From: Calliopsis andreniformis
Taxonomy: Eukaryota; Arthropoda; Insecta; Hymenoptera; Andrenidae
NCBI RefSeq assembly: GCF_051401765.1
Contig: NC_135073.1
Span: 4,092,001-4,156,000 of the forward strand
DNA length: 64,000 bases
Direction: 5' to 3'
The notes beneath the pieces were generated by a model. The model did no database searches. It was given only the letters and a program-made list of their open reading frames with translations, and was not told where the DNA came from. The position numbers were made by a program, and so were the translations under genes. Shown here piece after piece: positions 38,715 to 50,974 of the stretch (positions are counted from its first letter, which is position 1; every line of letters starts with the position of its first letter).

Positions 38715-41329
38715 CTTAAGTGCAGCTATATTCGATAACAAGATTATCTCAAAATTATAGCTAATTCTTATGTAAGGAATTATTCTTTTGTTATCTCTAT
38801 CTATTCAAATGCAGTAAAGATTTAACATAAGCTTTGATTGAAAAGTGTTCGTGTGCAAAATGCATATTCATAAGTGAAACATGCTGAACAAAGTAGTTGA
38901 AATGAAAGCTCTTTTTAAACGAAACTGGTTTTAAAATACATGGGGTACACGTACGTAGGTTATCTCGGTTTGCCAGATACCTGGAAAGTATTTTTATTTG
39001 CTCAAGGAATATAAACTTTGAGTTATCACGAAACTGCTCCTTGAAAAGTGATACATTTTTGAATATACAATACGTGCAGCGAATTGTTTTCGGGCCAAGA
39101 TACATGGAACTTCTACTATGCGTATTTAAATATGCGTACAAACACGGAACAGTTCTACAATTAGAAACGTGAAAGAGATTTATCAAGCATAGATTTGAAA
39201 GTCGAGTAACCAGCTGGGAGAAAAGGGGTGTTCTCCCTTTTTGTTATTTATTCCGCTTCACTTTGTCAGGTTTGAATCTCCCCTACGCATTTAGGCGTAC
39301 CGCGGAATATAATAATCCTCTTACGATGGCGCGACTTCATTAAGCATTCAGTGCTCAACGGAGAATTTAAGTGCAAGGCGAAGAGAATATAAACCATTCT
39401 GAGGTAACGCAACTGAGAATGCAGTGCCTTCCTTATTACAATAAAAAGAAAATAACGAACGGAGATTAAAAATTATTATATAATTTGCAATTCCTCTTGG
39501 AATCTAGTAATCTGTTCGTGACTGTTCATTCAAAGAAATATTATACTGTCTGTGATATAAACTCTGTATCTGGTTGAGTATTAGGCTAAAATAGCCAATT
39601 AATGTCGCGTTACGAATTGACTTTAACAGTATTGCATAGTTTTTGTTTTATTTATCGACCAAAAGTATTCGCTTCTCTTGCTGTTTATCATAATTTAATC
39701 TGTTCATTTGAAGACAAAAGTTCAGCTAATCGTAGAACTTCTACTTTTATTTAAAAATTTGTTAATTTAAAACTATTATCTCGAGAGCTATCACTTTCAC
39801 TATCACTTTGATATTAAATAAAAAATCTTAATTAATCCCTGAATAGATATCTTCCATGTCGTTTTAATCATCTAAATAATTAGGTATATTTTGTTCTATT
39901 AGTAGCTTAAACGTTATAATTATAGACTTTCCTTTAATTGCCCACTTTCTCGCTCGTATTAACCCCTTCTCCTGCAATTTCTTTTTACAATGTTCTAACC
40001 TTTGCTGCTGATCTATATCGGCAAACTATATCAAACTGCCAACCACAGAACTCCTGCTAACTGTACATAGATCCATCGCGCGTTGGTGCGTGATCAGCGG
40101 CGAAGATATTGTAAAAAGTGGACGAATCAAACTTGTTGAAAAAGGTGAAGGGGTTAAGGAAGTGTTTTTGAAAAATTAATGAAAAAAATAGGTGGTTCTT
40201 TTCCTACATAAATTACAGTTTTAGTTATATGCTTTATGCGTATTGTTTATTTGCTATTTTAACTGAAATATCTTAGTAACATTAATTTAGTTAGTATTAG
40301 TAATTGAATCTTTTATCCTACATAGAAACTTGTTAAACGTTACGTTTTTTGTATGTAAGTGCATTTTACCTCATAACTATATAATAACTAGATTATTATA
40401 TTTCCTTTTTAGGATTCAAGTAAACAATATATTCTTAAATATTTTAATATTTAGGTATTTCTACTTGTTTCATGTATTCTAATTTTACTTTTATTCAAAT
40501 TTAGCTAACAAGCAATGTTATGACTCCTTTGTTGCCTTTTCGTGATGGTCCTTCATTTTTGTAGTCTACAATTCTTCAAACTTTTGAAATTTTGTTGTGT
40601 GTATTCCATTTCATTAATTTAGTTGTACAGTTGCCAATATTACACGCATGTAGTTCCAATTTCAGTTGTCTATGTATTCAAGATGTTTAGCTATGGCTAA
40701 TTGGAACAGGAAACGTAGGATGTGATCCTAAATGTATAAATCAAACGGAAATCATGAATAATATAATTATGGTTGAGTCCTCGTTTATTAATACAAATGA
40801 CTAAATCCCCTCCAAAATTCAGCAAATTGAATGGCAGCACAGTGTAAAGTTCGTGGCAGGTGTCAAGTCGCAAGAGAACAATGTTTATCGCATTCATTGT
40901 CTGTATTGAGGGTCATAGAATTTCACCGCAGTTATGTGAAGCAAATATCCCAATTAAAACAAGGAGCCATGATAGCTACTGCTTTCTTTAAATACTTATA
41001 ATAATAAATGGAGCTTTAATGTGGCGTCGTTGTTCTTGATTTTTGTTTTATTTTGGTGTTTAAAATTGTCCATTAGTGTCAAATTAGGTCTAATCTATTA
41101 CTATATTTGTATATGAATATCCGTGAGCTTTATTAAAAATTTTATTCTTGCAGTTTCTGGAATATAACAGATATTAAAAACCGAGAATTACTTATTGTAT
41201 TTTAGAATTATGTAGGAACACTCTGTGCCAATGAAAGCAAGTAATGTAATATTTCCCCCGACGAAAAGGAAAGTGTCCACCATATGATAATTCCGTAAAG
41301 CAATTTGATTATATTTTGATTTCATCGAC
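38715..41329. other. AT-rich spacer with one GC pocket
   Basis: AT-rich. The minus strand holds a 129-codon frame (38797-39186), the longest in low-GC sequence here, cysteine-containing but without a recognisable domain; a frame this long is about what chance allows. A GC-richer pocket is at 39190-39420. No RNA gene or repeat copy identified. Confidence 0.4.
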
Positions 41330-41660
41330 CACCAATGTCAATTCCAGCATCTCAAATATACACTAACGTAACGAGGGTCGCGTTTAGGGCGATTTGCTTC
41401 CTACCAGAGGAGAGAGTCCTTCCATCCACGTCACCTTTGAGTCCCGTTTGCATCCCCGGAGAAGCACAAACGAGCTCGCGATAGATCAAAGAAACCCGAG
41501 ATATAAAATAAACTGTCTTGTGCCATGAGTTTGTTATTTTTGCATTACTGGTCGAAGGACAAAATATGTCGGTTGTTTGTGTGTTTGCTGCGCAAGGATA
41601 AATTGGCGTCTTGTGTAAATCGTGGTGCACCCTTCGATCCTATTAGGAAAAACTGGAGAT
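41330..41660. other. GC-richer island
   Basis: CpG-containing block with a 92-codon minus frame (41352-41630) lacking recognisable features. Confidence 0.4.
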
Positions 41661-42739
41661 TCTTTTTATAAGTTTTCTTTTGATCTTTGAGTAAGGTAAT
41701 TTTGGGGAATAACAGGGCACCAGGTGCGATTTTAGAAGAAAATAGAACGAATTTTATTACTTATTATATGCCGTTTTTTGTGTAGGGCCTTGCTACTTGG
41801 ATGTAGAGTTCTTGAAAGTTTAACGATAGCAGAGTAGAACGAATTATAGGAATTGAATTTTCTTTTACTGCACATGACTTTTAATTGGAAATAAAAGCTG
41901 CCTCTTCTAAAATTTTGTGAACTCTTCCAATATCACTTGAAATTGCGACGACATATTATCACATGGCAATTAGAATTAGTTCACAGAGAATGGAAGGTGA
42001 CCAAATTTTAAATAAGTATGGAACTTAAAAGACTTTAATCGTGCTTGTACAATATTCTGCAAGTAAATGCAATATACGGTAATAATAATCATGTAAAATG
42101 CGTTTCCTTGTATAAAAAGATTTATAAAGTGATTGTATTCTGTCATTAGAAAAAAACTGTTTAGAGTATTTGTTCCTATACATGCAATCGACTCGGTACC
42201 CCTCTATAAATTAAAAAATCTATTTGATTTTTTATATATGTTCCTTTTACGAGCTTTTCTTGTATAGATTCTTTACAAGGTTGGTACTTGAGAATGTATG
42301 AAACTATATCTCGTATGTAATAAAATTTCAACTCCAAAATTGTTGAACTAACACTTTATTAACTTCCTATCGGAACAAGTACTTTAGTTCTATCAAATTC
42401 ACTACTCGACAACTTGGAGCTATATTACTACATGTACACATATATGTTAATATAACATGAACTACAAAATAAAATACAACCCTTATAGTTCGCTAGTCAT
42501 GAAATCACATCAAACATTCGCAACTACTCAACTTCATAAAACATACTTCCAGGAGAACTTTCACTTTTATCCGGACTACATTCTGGTTTCAAAGCGCCTT
42601 GTTCGCTCCAAATGTAACCTCGCTAGCTTAAAAATTCATTCGAGAATAATCGTTTATAACAAACGATAGGTCAACTGCCAACGATGAAAATGTACGATAA
42701 AAGTGTACGATGAAAGGTTTCGTTAAACCCACACCATAT
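41661..42739. other. AT-rich spacer, no gene seen
   Basis: AT-rich. Plus frame 42457-42669 has no recognisable features. Confidence 0.4.
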
Positions 42740-43215
42740 ATAAATATTTTTCAACTAAAACAGCGCGCAGGCAGAAGAGGACTTCCAACGTTGATGTGTT
42801 TTCGGCGGTCGAAAGATTCGTCGACGCGGAAAGACATTCGCAGGCCCGAAAGGTTGGCCGCAGAAACAAGCTGCGCTTACACGGAAGCCAGAGGGGAAAA
42901 CCGCGTTAATGAAATTGCTAGGGCAAACATGAACGTAATCCAAAACCGCTGATACAATATTTAATTGAATATTTAATTGAATTCTTAGTGAGATTCGTAA
43001 CCGCCTGTCTGTCGGTATTCGCTCGTTTGCTCGCACCGGAAATGTATCCGTGGACATCCCCTTCCACTGATATAGGATTATTGCGTCGCATTACGCAAAT
43101 GACCAAGCTCATCGACATGTGGATCCTGTCAAATAAACAGGTCCGTGGAACGCGCTATACATAGGGACCTCGAAGATACAGCAACGCTCGCAAATATTTG
43201 AACGTAGACACAAAT
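42740..43215. other. GC-rich CpG island
   Basis: CpG-rich block with overlapping frames on both strands (80 plus, 100 and 66 minus). Includes a short direct repeat ATTTAATTGAAT twice at about 42959-42982. No domain recognised. Confidence 0.45.
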
Positions 43216-45059
43216 GCTGCAATGATATTGCCAATTTGCGATGGGTATAATAAGAGATTTTTCCAGAGGGATTCTTTCAAATCTTTAACGAAAAGATAAA
43301 AATAGGTTCACTTATTCTCGTATGAAATACAGTACGTTTCAAAAGAATACCTATTAATCTCTCAATATTTGAATGTTTGACCCTCTGACGTTTCCGTACA
43401 AAATTATATGTAGGACACTGGCGTCTTTTATTATTCTACGTTACCAAGAAAATAAGTTTCAAAAATAGAATCAGATGCAATGAATTCCAATAGGTATGTG
43501 ATAATTTTTGATCTGTGATGATTTACATTTTCAAGTCATCAATTACTTACATATCAAATAAAATGAGAAGTATTGATTATATTGATGTACTAGAATATTA
43601 TTTATTACTTTGACTTTGGACTAGAATTAGTGAGGGGAATCTTGTATTTATGCAGGATAATAAATCAGTACATGTCAGTGATATTTTACAAAAATAATAC
43701 ATGACTTTTAGATTGACCAGATGTGATATGTTCTCCAGATGTGAATCTATCAAAAATTTATAGGAAATTTTAGTACGCTTAATTCTTTGTAATAATCACA
43801 AAGTTTAGAACGTACAAGAATTGATAACAAAAGTTATCCAAGCATGGGACAATATCGATGTGTACATAATAAAAAGTCGTATTAGCGTTGATTTTAGGGT
43901 AAATGACCTGTGTACTGTGGATGTAGGTTTCCTCAGTTGAGTTAACGCGAAGAATCATGCCATTGTCCATTTCGTTGTCAGTCAAACTGTCGAAACACCT
44001 TTGGCTTCAGTATTCGTGACTTACAAAGCTTTGATGGATCGATCCGCGTTGTGGAAAAGAGTGTAAGTCGCAGCAGAGTTGCAAGGGGCACGTTTCAAAT
44101 ACGTGATCGATGTACCCATTCAGCTTGATCCAGGATGCAGGTGAAAACTTTTGAAATGCATAACGGCGGCAACGAATGCACGATAGACAGATTTACGAGA
44201 AACGCCTATGCCTACGCATTTTACCTCATTTTCTGTAGGCTGACTGCAAAATATTTTCTGTTCTTGCACAAAGGTATTACAATTGTGGCCAATTGTAGAG
44301 TTCAAACTGATGTGTAAAAACAACCATACATAGATTCTGTTAATAATTGTAAGTAGCAATACGTTTGCATTACAGCGCATGGTACAGTGATTCACATATT
44401 CACTCTCATGCATTTTAGAATATCTACATGTTTCCTTGGAGTTACTGTAACTTTTTTATACAAGCTCATGATTTCAAATCAGCTAGCAACTTTTCATCAG
44501 ATTCCATATGTACTGTATGTATTGTCAGGAATTTAGAAGGTGTTAGTGGACCAATTGACTTCGCGGAAAAACACATAAAAACGGCACATACGTATTTTGT
44601 TTGTTGGCTGAGTGAGTACATCGACTACTCACTATCTTTTTATAGTGAGTCGACCACTCCTCTCGTCCGTATGCCGTTTCGTTGACATTTTCTAACATCT
44701 CAACTGTAACTCCTACATTGAATAAGAAAAGTGGTCTATTCTATTTTCTCATTACTGTACTTTTAGTCATTTCGATTATCTGAAACTTGAAGAATCTTTT
44801 TAAAAACGATTTCTGTGCAACGTATTTTTTAGTTCTTACTCTTTTAGACCAAACGTGGAAAATTAAGAAAGGTAATACATATAAGCATGTACAATTAAAG
44901 TGCAGCGAATTTTGATTAAATCTGGTGCAATTAATATAATATTATTTCTAATTACTTGATGACAATTTCAAAACCGACTACTTGTTACGTCCTAAGGATT
45001 GTGTGTAAAGTGTAATCGCTTTACAGTTACCATATTTGTATCCTATACGTTTGCATATT
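43216..45059. other. AT-rich spacer with one small hairpin
   Basis: AT-rich. At 44627-44650 ACTCACTAT and ATAGTGAGT form a 9-bp stem with imperfect extension, too short and bulged to call a miRNA. Frames at 44120-44685 have no recognised features. Confidence 0.4.
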
Positions 45060-45640
45060 CTGCGTATCGAAAGGGTCGAAATATGGTGTATAGTCACTGT
45101 CGAAAAATAGTGTAACCGTATCAAGGCGCAACGTTTCCAAGAGGACCTACGTACGGTGGGGTTCGTTTAAATAAAAAAGATGAAAGCACTTAACATGCAA
45201 ATCAGACTATCCGTTTTGTTAATGCAAATATGTAAATGCACGGTTCGCCTCGTTGTTTACGGCTCTCTCGCTGCATTCTGCAGGCGTCCGAGAGAAAAAT
45301 CGGGAGCGAACGATGATGTACTGCAGGCGGGTAGGAGACCAGTAAAGAGGTCGTGAGACCGAATAATCGACTCCTTTCTTCTTCTTCTCGCTTATCTGTT
45401 TCCTTCTTTTGATCTTTTGTAATATTAATGTTCCGTGAATTTGCGTCGAGCGTGAAATTTCTTCTCATTGAAACAGGACCTTTGCATCGAACATTAAAAT
45501 AAATGTCGTTGCCCTTCGTTACCATCAATCACCAAGGAGGTCGCTAAAATATTCGGTGTTTTGTAAATCCTTTTTCCTCGTATCGTCAACGAGTGCCAGA
45601 GTGACCGATGATAATGTGTACCGTCATGTTTCGAAGTCGA
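45060..45640. other. GC-richer island
   Basis: CpG-containing block with a 108-codon minus frame (45202-45528) of Arg/Lys/Glu-rich composition that mirrors a C/T-rich tract (TTCTTCTTCTCG). No domain recognised. Confidence 0.4.
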
Positions 45641-47085
45641 TACAGACGTTTTCCAATATTTGTCGAGAGTTTCTAACGTGCTTTCAAAAGAAATAGACGC
45701 ACCGACCTGGCACGCTCAGTTGCTCCTTTTTTGGGAAGAATACAGAAGTTATCTCTTTCGCGAGAGAAAGAGAGCCCATATCTGGTGAAATCTATTTTTC
45801 TTTCGTTATTGAACGAAAGTTTATATATAGCTCTTACTCCTCCTACTAAAGGGCGGAATGGGAACAATAATTTTATGATTTCCAACGATTCGAAAAGCGT
45901 CAGTAAATATATCGAGAAATCGAACATTGTCAGGCGATGAAATTGCGATTGTAGTATAAATAAGTGAATTGTAAGGGAGGATCAAAAATCATTTCCTCGA
46001 TTGAAAATGTCGTAACTATATTCTATTCCTGTCTTTTTCAAAAATATAGTTTAACTCAAAGAGTTTATAGTAGGTAAATACATACGTTCTCAACATTTAA
46101 AACTAACTTTAGAAGCAACTATTCAATTATTTCCCCTCAGAGGCATTTCCTTGAACTTAGAATTTATTTAATAGATCGACAATTCTGTCGTATGGTTAAA
46201 ATTACGAATGTTAAATGTCTACATTATATGTTTGAGGATTGATTACCAAGTTGATAAACTATTAGTAATTTATGTTAATAGGCAGTACACCCTGAGTGAG
46301 TTAAAACATGTCACTGCGGAAAACAATATTTTTCTTGAAATTTTAATTCAAATAATATATGTTAAACAGAAGTTAATATTTCGAAAGTTAGTTATAATTT
46401 TCCTTATCTAATTAGGAAAAAATTCTTCAACTGGTACATTTCTATTTGTTCTTCACAAAACTTATAACCTGAAGAAAACAAGAAGTGATTTTTTGCTTTC
46501 TCTTTATTACAGGTTATGACTATTGATAATTGACATAGAAATGATTAATGTATTTATTTAATCGCAAGTTATTTGTGTAAATTGATTGGGTGTCTTTATA
46601 CTGAGACTCAAATATTTCTCTATCTTATGGTATATTTAGTGAAATGCTATTGTTATACGTTAACATTATTTCGAGTGACTTAATTGAATAATAAATATTT
46701 TACGATAGATAAACTAAATTTAAATTGATTTTAAAAATGCACAGAATTCATTTTCGCTTCTACTATTGGTGACAAAGTAAGGAAAGTTTAAAAGAGACTT
46801 TTCTATGAATATACAAAACACTTATTTTATTTGAATTGTTAATTGTTATGACTTTAGTTATGTCAACATTTATTTGTATTTTCAAGTAGTCGATTGAACG
46901 AGTTTTATTTATATTATCATTATAAGCTGAATAGCTATAATATTATTTATAAGTGTACATATCTTCCAAGTAACAACACAAAAGTAAAAATTTAGAAACA
47001 GTAGCTTTTGAAACTAAAGAAACTTGACTTTGTATAGTAACAATGTAATATAGGGCTTTAAAGTAAAGGTTTACAAAGAATCTTA
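45641..47085. other. AT-rich spacer, no gene seen
   Basis: AT-rich. Short opposing frames at 45673-45940 and a 67-codon frame at 46208-46411 show nothing recognisable. Confidence 0.4.
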
Positions 47086-48600
47086 GAAGTGTGTCAAGTG
47101 ATTGTTCCTCTTTTTTCTTCTACCTTTTTTCAGCTACCTCTCAACTTCTTTTTTCCCTATATTTTCTTCTGCTTCCCTCTGATCGTAGTCGAGGCACGAT
47201 CATTCGTGCGAAAAATTCATGGTAGAAGGACTCGCGGCCTAGCTATCGTGGTCTTGATAAACAGCCGACCCTTGCTACTGCTGGGGCCATTATTGGAGAA
47301 ATTAAGAGGACCATTCATTCTATGGTCAGCCCTTTGCAGAAGACCTGAAGTTTTTCCGTTTCCTCTCTCACTGCTTCACTGACCAAGCAGTAATTGCAAC
47401 ATGATTGCGGCAATATATCTATTTTCTATTTTTATAATGATCAAGAACGCTTCTGAAACTTTTTAACTTTTTAAACTCTGCAGATTGAACATGCTTTGCT
47501 CAGAATTTCCCTAATTCTTTTCCCTTTTACCTACATGAGAACTGGAATCCCCAACTATGGCATTATTAACACAAAAGAGATAGTATTACAGCGGGCTTAC
47601 TGTAATTCCATTATAAAAAATGATACGCCACTTTTCTTTTTTTGGTGATTACTGTTAGATTAATAAGAGCTGGTCTGAAAACTCTGACTTCTGTTAGGGA
47701 ATTATATCAATTACAATAAAGTATTCCAGTAGGAATACCAACTGTGTTAGCAAAGACGTAGAAATGTTGAAAGGGACGGAAGGTCTGGTTTTTATTTTCC
47801 GGCATTCGCGAAGGTAAATCGACGGAATATTCAAGATAAATCTTTGATGAACGGAGGTCACGTCTCTCCGTCTCAGCACGTAGCGCGCGCATAATCGTGA
47901 GATTTTCACCTTGCTGAATACAGATGAATCTGTCAGCGCGTTTTCTTGCCTTCCATCTCGCGTGCAACTTCTCCTGCTTCTCTGAACTTAGACTTGCAGA
48001 AATTGTCCCTTGCACCCGACCAATTTATGTTGTTTTCTGATCAGGTCACCTTGAAGTTCGTCGACTCTGCAATTCCTGGCATTTCTGTTTATTTATACCG
48101 AATCCAGGTTCTTTCTAAGAAATTTTCACGGGAAAAATTGAACAATTTGTAACTATATTATTCCTACAATCTCATCTTTCTGATTAATAAACACTTGCCA
48201 CGAACTGAATAACGTCCCCAAGATATTAAGGAAAATTGTGACCGATCCATCAACGGAATACAACTTTCAAAGGACGCCAGATGGATCTGTCTTGCGCAAG
48301 CCTTTATTAAATTTCTAATAATGGGAATAATTGTTATTAAGATTGAGCCTGGAAGGATGATATTCGGTTCTACTGGCCCATGAACGAAGACCAATAGCGG
48401 AGTAAGGAATGGTCGAAGGGTGAATGGTGGGTAGACATAGACCTCGATAATTTCATTTAATGTCTGTGTTCTTGTCTTCAACGACGGTTGCCCCGCCGTC
48501 TTGAACATTAAAGCATCCATTAATATTATCTGACCTGGCATAAGCAATTATATAGAATTAGTTAACGACATGTTTATAAAAATTTTACTCTTAAGACTAA
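47086..48600. other. Two GC-richer islands, no clear gene
   Basis: GC-richer segments at about 47100-47400 and 47760-48480 separated by AT-rich DNA. The first begins with a T/C-rich tract (TTTTTTCTTCTACC...) that gives a hydrophobic plus frame. The second holds minus frames of 102 (47707-48015) and 127 codons (48164-48547) without recognisable domains. Confidence 0.35.
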
Positions 48601-48659
48601 TGACATGCAATTATACCTAGTGCTCTTAACGTTTAACAATAGAATATAATTACTATATT

Positions 48660-49153
48660 ATGTCAGTAGAGGCTGTTACGCGACAATTGTGCTGCTGGAT
48701 GCAAGATGGGTCTCAATGCAAAAAGTAAATTCCGGGAAAAGTGTCTCTAAACATTACGAAATTAATTAGATATTACATTGAATAGGCAATCAAAATGTAA
48801 GTGTTTAATATTTCTCCCTTGTAGTTTCACTGGTATTATGTATTAATAATAAATTAATTAGTTAAATTAATTTTTATTATAGCCTTCTTAGACTTTACTT
48901 GGATAACACAGAGAGATATAGTAAACAATATTGTTTAGTAACATTATTTTTGCCATTTTTTATTCTTTGTATAGTATTGCAAAAAATATGTAGTAAAAAT
49001 GAAAGGAAGGAAAAGCTTCCAATCTCCTTTTTTAACTCATTCCGCAGTTTCGACGATGTTTCCAATGTCACTACCTACTTACAGATGTTAGAGTCGTCTA
49101 ACAATAAGACAGAATCAATAAGTTCCGCAGATTTTATGCTACCATCTACATAA
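48660..49153 (+). CDS. Candidate two-exon gene, 111-aa single-pass membrane protein
   Basis: Exon 1 (48660-48724) starts ATG with A at -3 and stays open for 21 codons. A GTAAAT donor follows at 48725. Exon 2 begins after TTTTTATTATAG at 48883, joins in phase and runs to TAA at 49151-49153. The predicted protein has a Cys-containing N-terminus (residues 10-20), one hydrophobic segment at about 39-55 (CLVTLFLPFFILCIVL), a basic stretch after it (KICSKNERKEK) and a Ser/Asn/Thr-rich tail ending ADFMLPST. Positive charge after the span suggests the tail is cytosolic. Exon 1 is visibly less AT-rich than its flanks. AATAAA lies 118 bases past the stop. I do not recognise a family. The intron would be 158 bp of AT-rich sequence. 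Chance joining in phase is one in three, so this needs transcript support; it could also be the last exons of a larger gene. Confidence 0.35.
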
Positions 49154-49270
49154 CCAGCCCCTCTTTATTTCTTCTCTTCTTCAAGAAATTGCATAGTTGT
49201 TTTACACTTCAGTTTGGTTAATAATGCTTTACAAAACTCGCTATAGCTCTTCCAATTGTAAAAATACAGC

Positions 49271-49276
49271 AATAAA
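49271..49276 (+). other. Polyadenylation signal AATAAA for 48660 candidate
   Basis: Canonical AATAAA at a typical distance after the candidate stop codon. In AT-rich DNA this hexamer is common, so it only mildly supports the gene model. Confidence 0.3.
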
Positions 49277-49449
49277 ATTTCGAGAGTGTAGGTAGAGAAG
49301 AAAGTAGAATTAAATCTGACAAGGAAAGTTACTATCGAATAATTTATGTACGTATAAAAACCAGTATAAATTCATTATGAGATCAGGCAACGCTGCAGCT
49401 AGTTTTGATCTTACATCATAACACACTTAAACCAGAGTTCGCATTATGA

Positions 49450-50145
49450 AACTCTGAATAAATAACCATTCTTGAAAGGTAAACGTCACGAAATGTCAAG
49501 GAATGGTCAAAATCAGATCGATAGTATACACCGAGCTCTTCGCGACTATTGTTTCATTGGCATTGCAGATGACAAATCGCTAGTGGCATACAGCGAAGTC
49601 CGAGATCACAATAAACACAGGTTGCGGCGTGCCATTAGTTGGTTAGAGAGGGATTCCGTGTTGCTCCATTCTAATCAACCGACGCTGGCATCGGAAAGCG
49701 TTGGTGTGGCGTCGCCGACGCGCCAATCAATTGCACACCCTGAAATATCCCTAGTGGCATCCCACCTCTCGTCCTTCGTTCTCTCATTCCGTCTACTCCT
49801 TTATCTCTCCTCCATGGCCGCCGCTTTCCTCTCCCTTGCGGCACTGTTTTACCCTCCAGAGGATTAGCTAATGGTCCATCCGCTGTTTTATCGGACAGAT
49901 TCGCACCGCTCTGGGCTGAAGGACGTGAAACGTCCTGTGAAAGGACATGGAACGAACAGAAAATCCGAGCTACCCGAAGTGTCGACAGACCCTTTACTCC
50001 CCCACCAGTACCATCTCTCCGTTTCTGCACTTTTCTGTTGCCCACCGTGTCAGGAGCTTTTCCGCTCTTATGTTTTTTGTGTTACTGCGTAAAATTCGTT
50101 ATGCCTGGTCCGAACTGTCGACTTCTTTTTCTTTTCCTCATATTT
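49450..50145. other. GC-rich CpG island
   Basis: CpG-rich block with a 131-codon plus frame (49472-49867), a 124-codon minus frame (49671-50045) and others overlapping. Long frames on both strands point to low stop density. No domain recognised. It lies about 300 bases past the candidate gene at 48660. Confidence 0.45.
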
Positions 50146-50796
50146 TTTGAATTCCCTTTTATAATACAGTGATGGTAGATAATAGAGGTATTAGTAGTAT
50201 GTAGAGTATTTGGCTAGAGGTGGGGAAAAATTCAAAGGTAATTTTAAACCTCACGATAAGATGAAGACCACGTATAGTGACATTAAGTTTGAGCTTTGTT
50301 TTGTTAATTATAGGTCGAATACTCTGTATGATAGTACTAATAGAGAAGCCACTTAAAAGGCAGTCTTTGATTTAGAAGAATTGATACATCCTTTTATTCA
50401 AATATCAAAACATGAAGGCAACCTTAGAAGGAGAAAGTAAAAATATATAAGTAGTTAATAGCCGCAAAGAATTAAGTATTTTGCATAAAACAGTTTTTAT
50501 CAACACTAGTTCTTGGAAAATCTATAATAAACGTTTTTATTGCTACTTTGAAGACTTCTAAGGGGATCTAAGAGTGTGAAAGTATGTGTTTAATGTCAAA
50601 ATTAACCTTCGCCTAGCAGATTTTGGGTCCATTCGAACCCAACATCCGGCCTGTACGTTACTGAAGCTTAAACCATTCGACATTCGAGGGTTATTAGCTT
50701 GGAAGATACATATTAAATACTTTTTCAGTTGATTAATTAAAAATCATATTGAATATTTACCTACATGTAGGTTTCCAATAAAATCTGAAATTATCC
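50146..50796. other. AT-rich spacer, no gene seen
   Basis: AT-rich without open frames or repeats. Confidence 0.45.
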
Positions 50797-50895
50797 CTGG
50801 GATGCAGTGATGCCAAACATTCTGCCATGACCTTGTACTCTTTACTACTATACCCACCTAGACATAGCAGAATGCTTGACATCACTGCTGGGATG
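50797..50895. mobile_element. 83-bp hAT-type MITE with 8-bp target duplication
   Basis: The element itself is 50805-50887. CTGGGATG flanks it perfectly on both sides (50797-50804 and 50888-50895). The termini are 25-bp inverted repeats with three mismatches, beginning CAGTGATGCCAAACATTCTG and ending GAATGCTTGACATCACTG. An 8-bp duplication plus CAGTG-type ends is characteristic of hAT transposons. The 33-base middle is non-coding. Folded as RNA it would be a compact hairpin, so small-RNA processing is conceivable. Confidence 0.85.
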
Positions 50896-50974
50896 TAACA
50901 TAAACAAGAACACTAATCAAGATAAAGAATTTCTAGAGTAATTAAGTAATACAGTACTATGAAGAGCTTGAAAT

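Noticed and set aside
38797..39186. 129-codon minus frame with several Cys in low-GC DNA
   Set aside because: About the length expected as the longest chance frame in a window this size and composition; no domain, no supporting splice or promoter signals.
44611..44660. Hairpin ACTCACTAT/ATAGTGAGT considered as a miRNA precursor
   Set aside because: The stem is only 9 bp before bulges, below usual precursor length, and no known seed was recognised.
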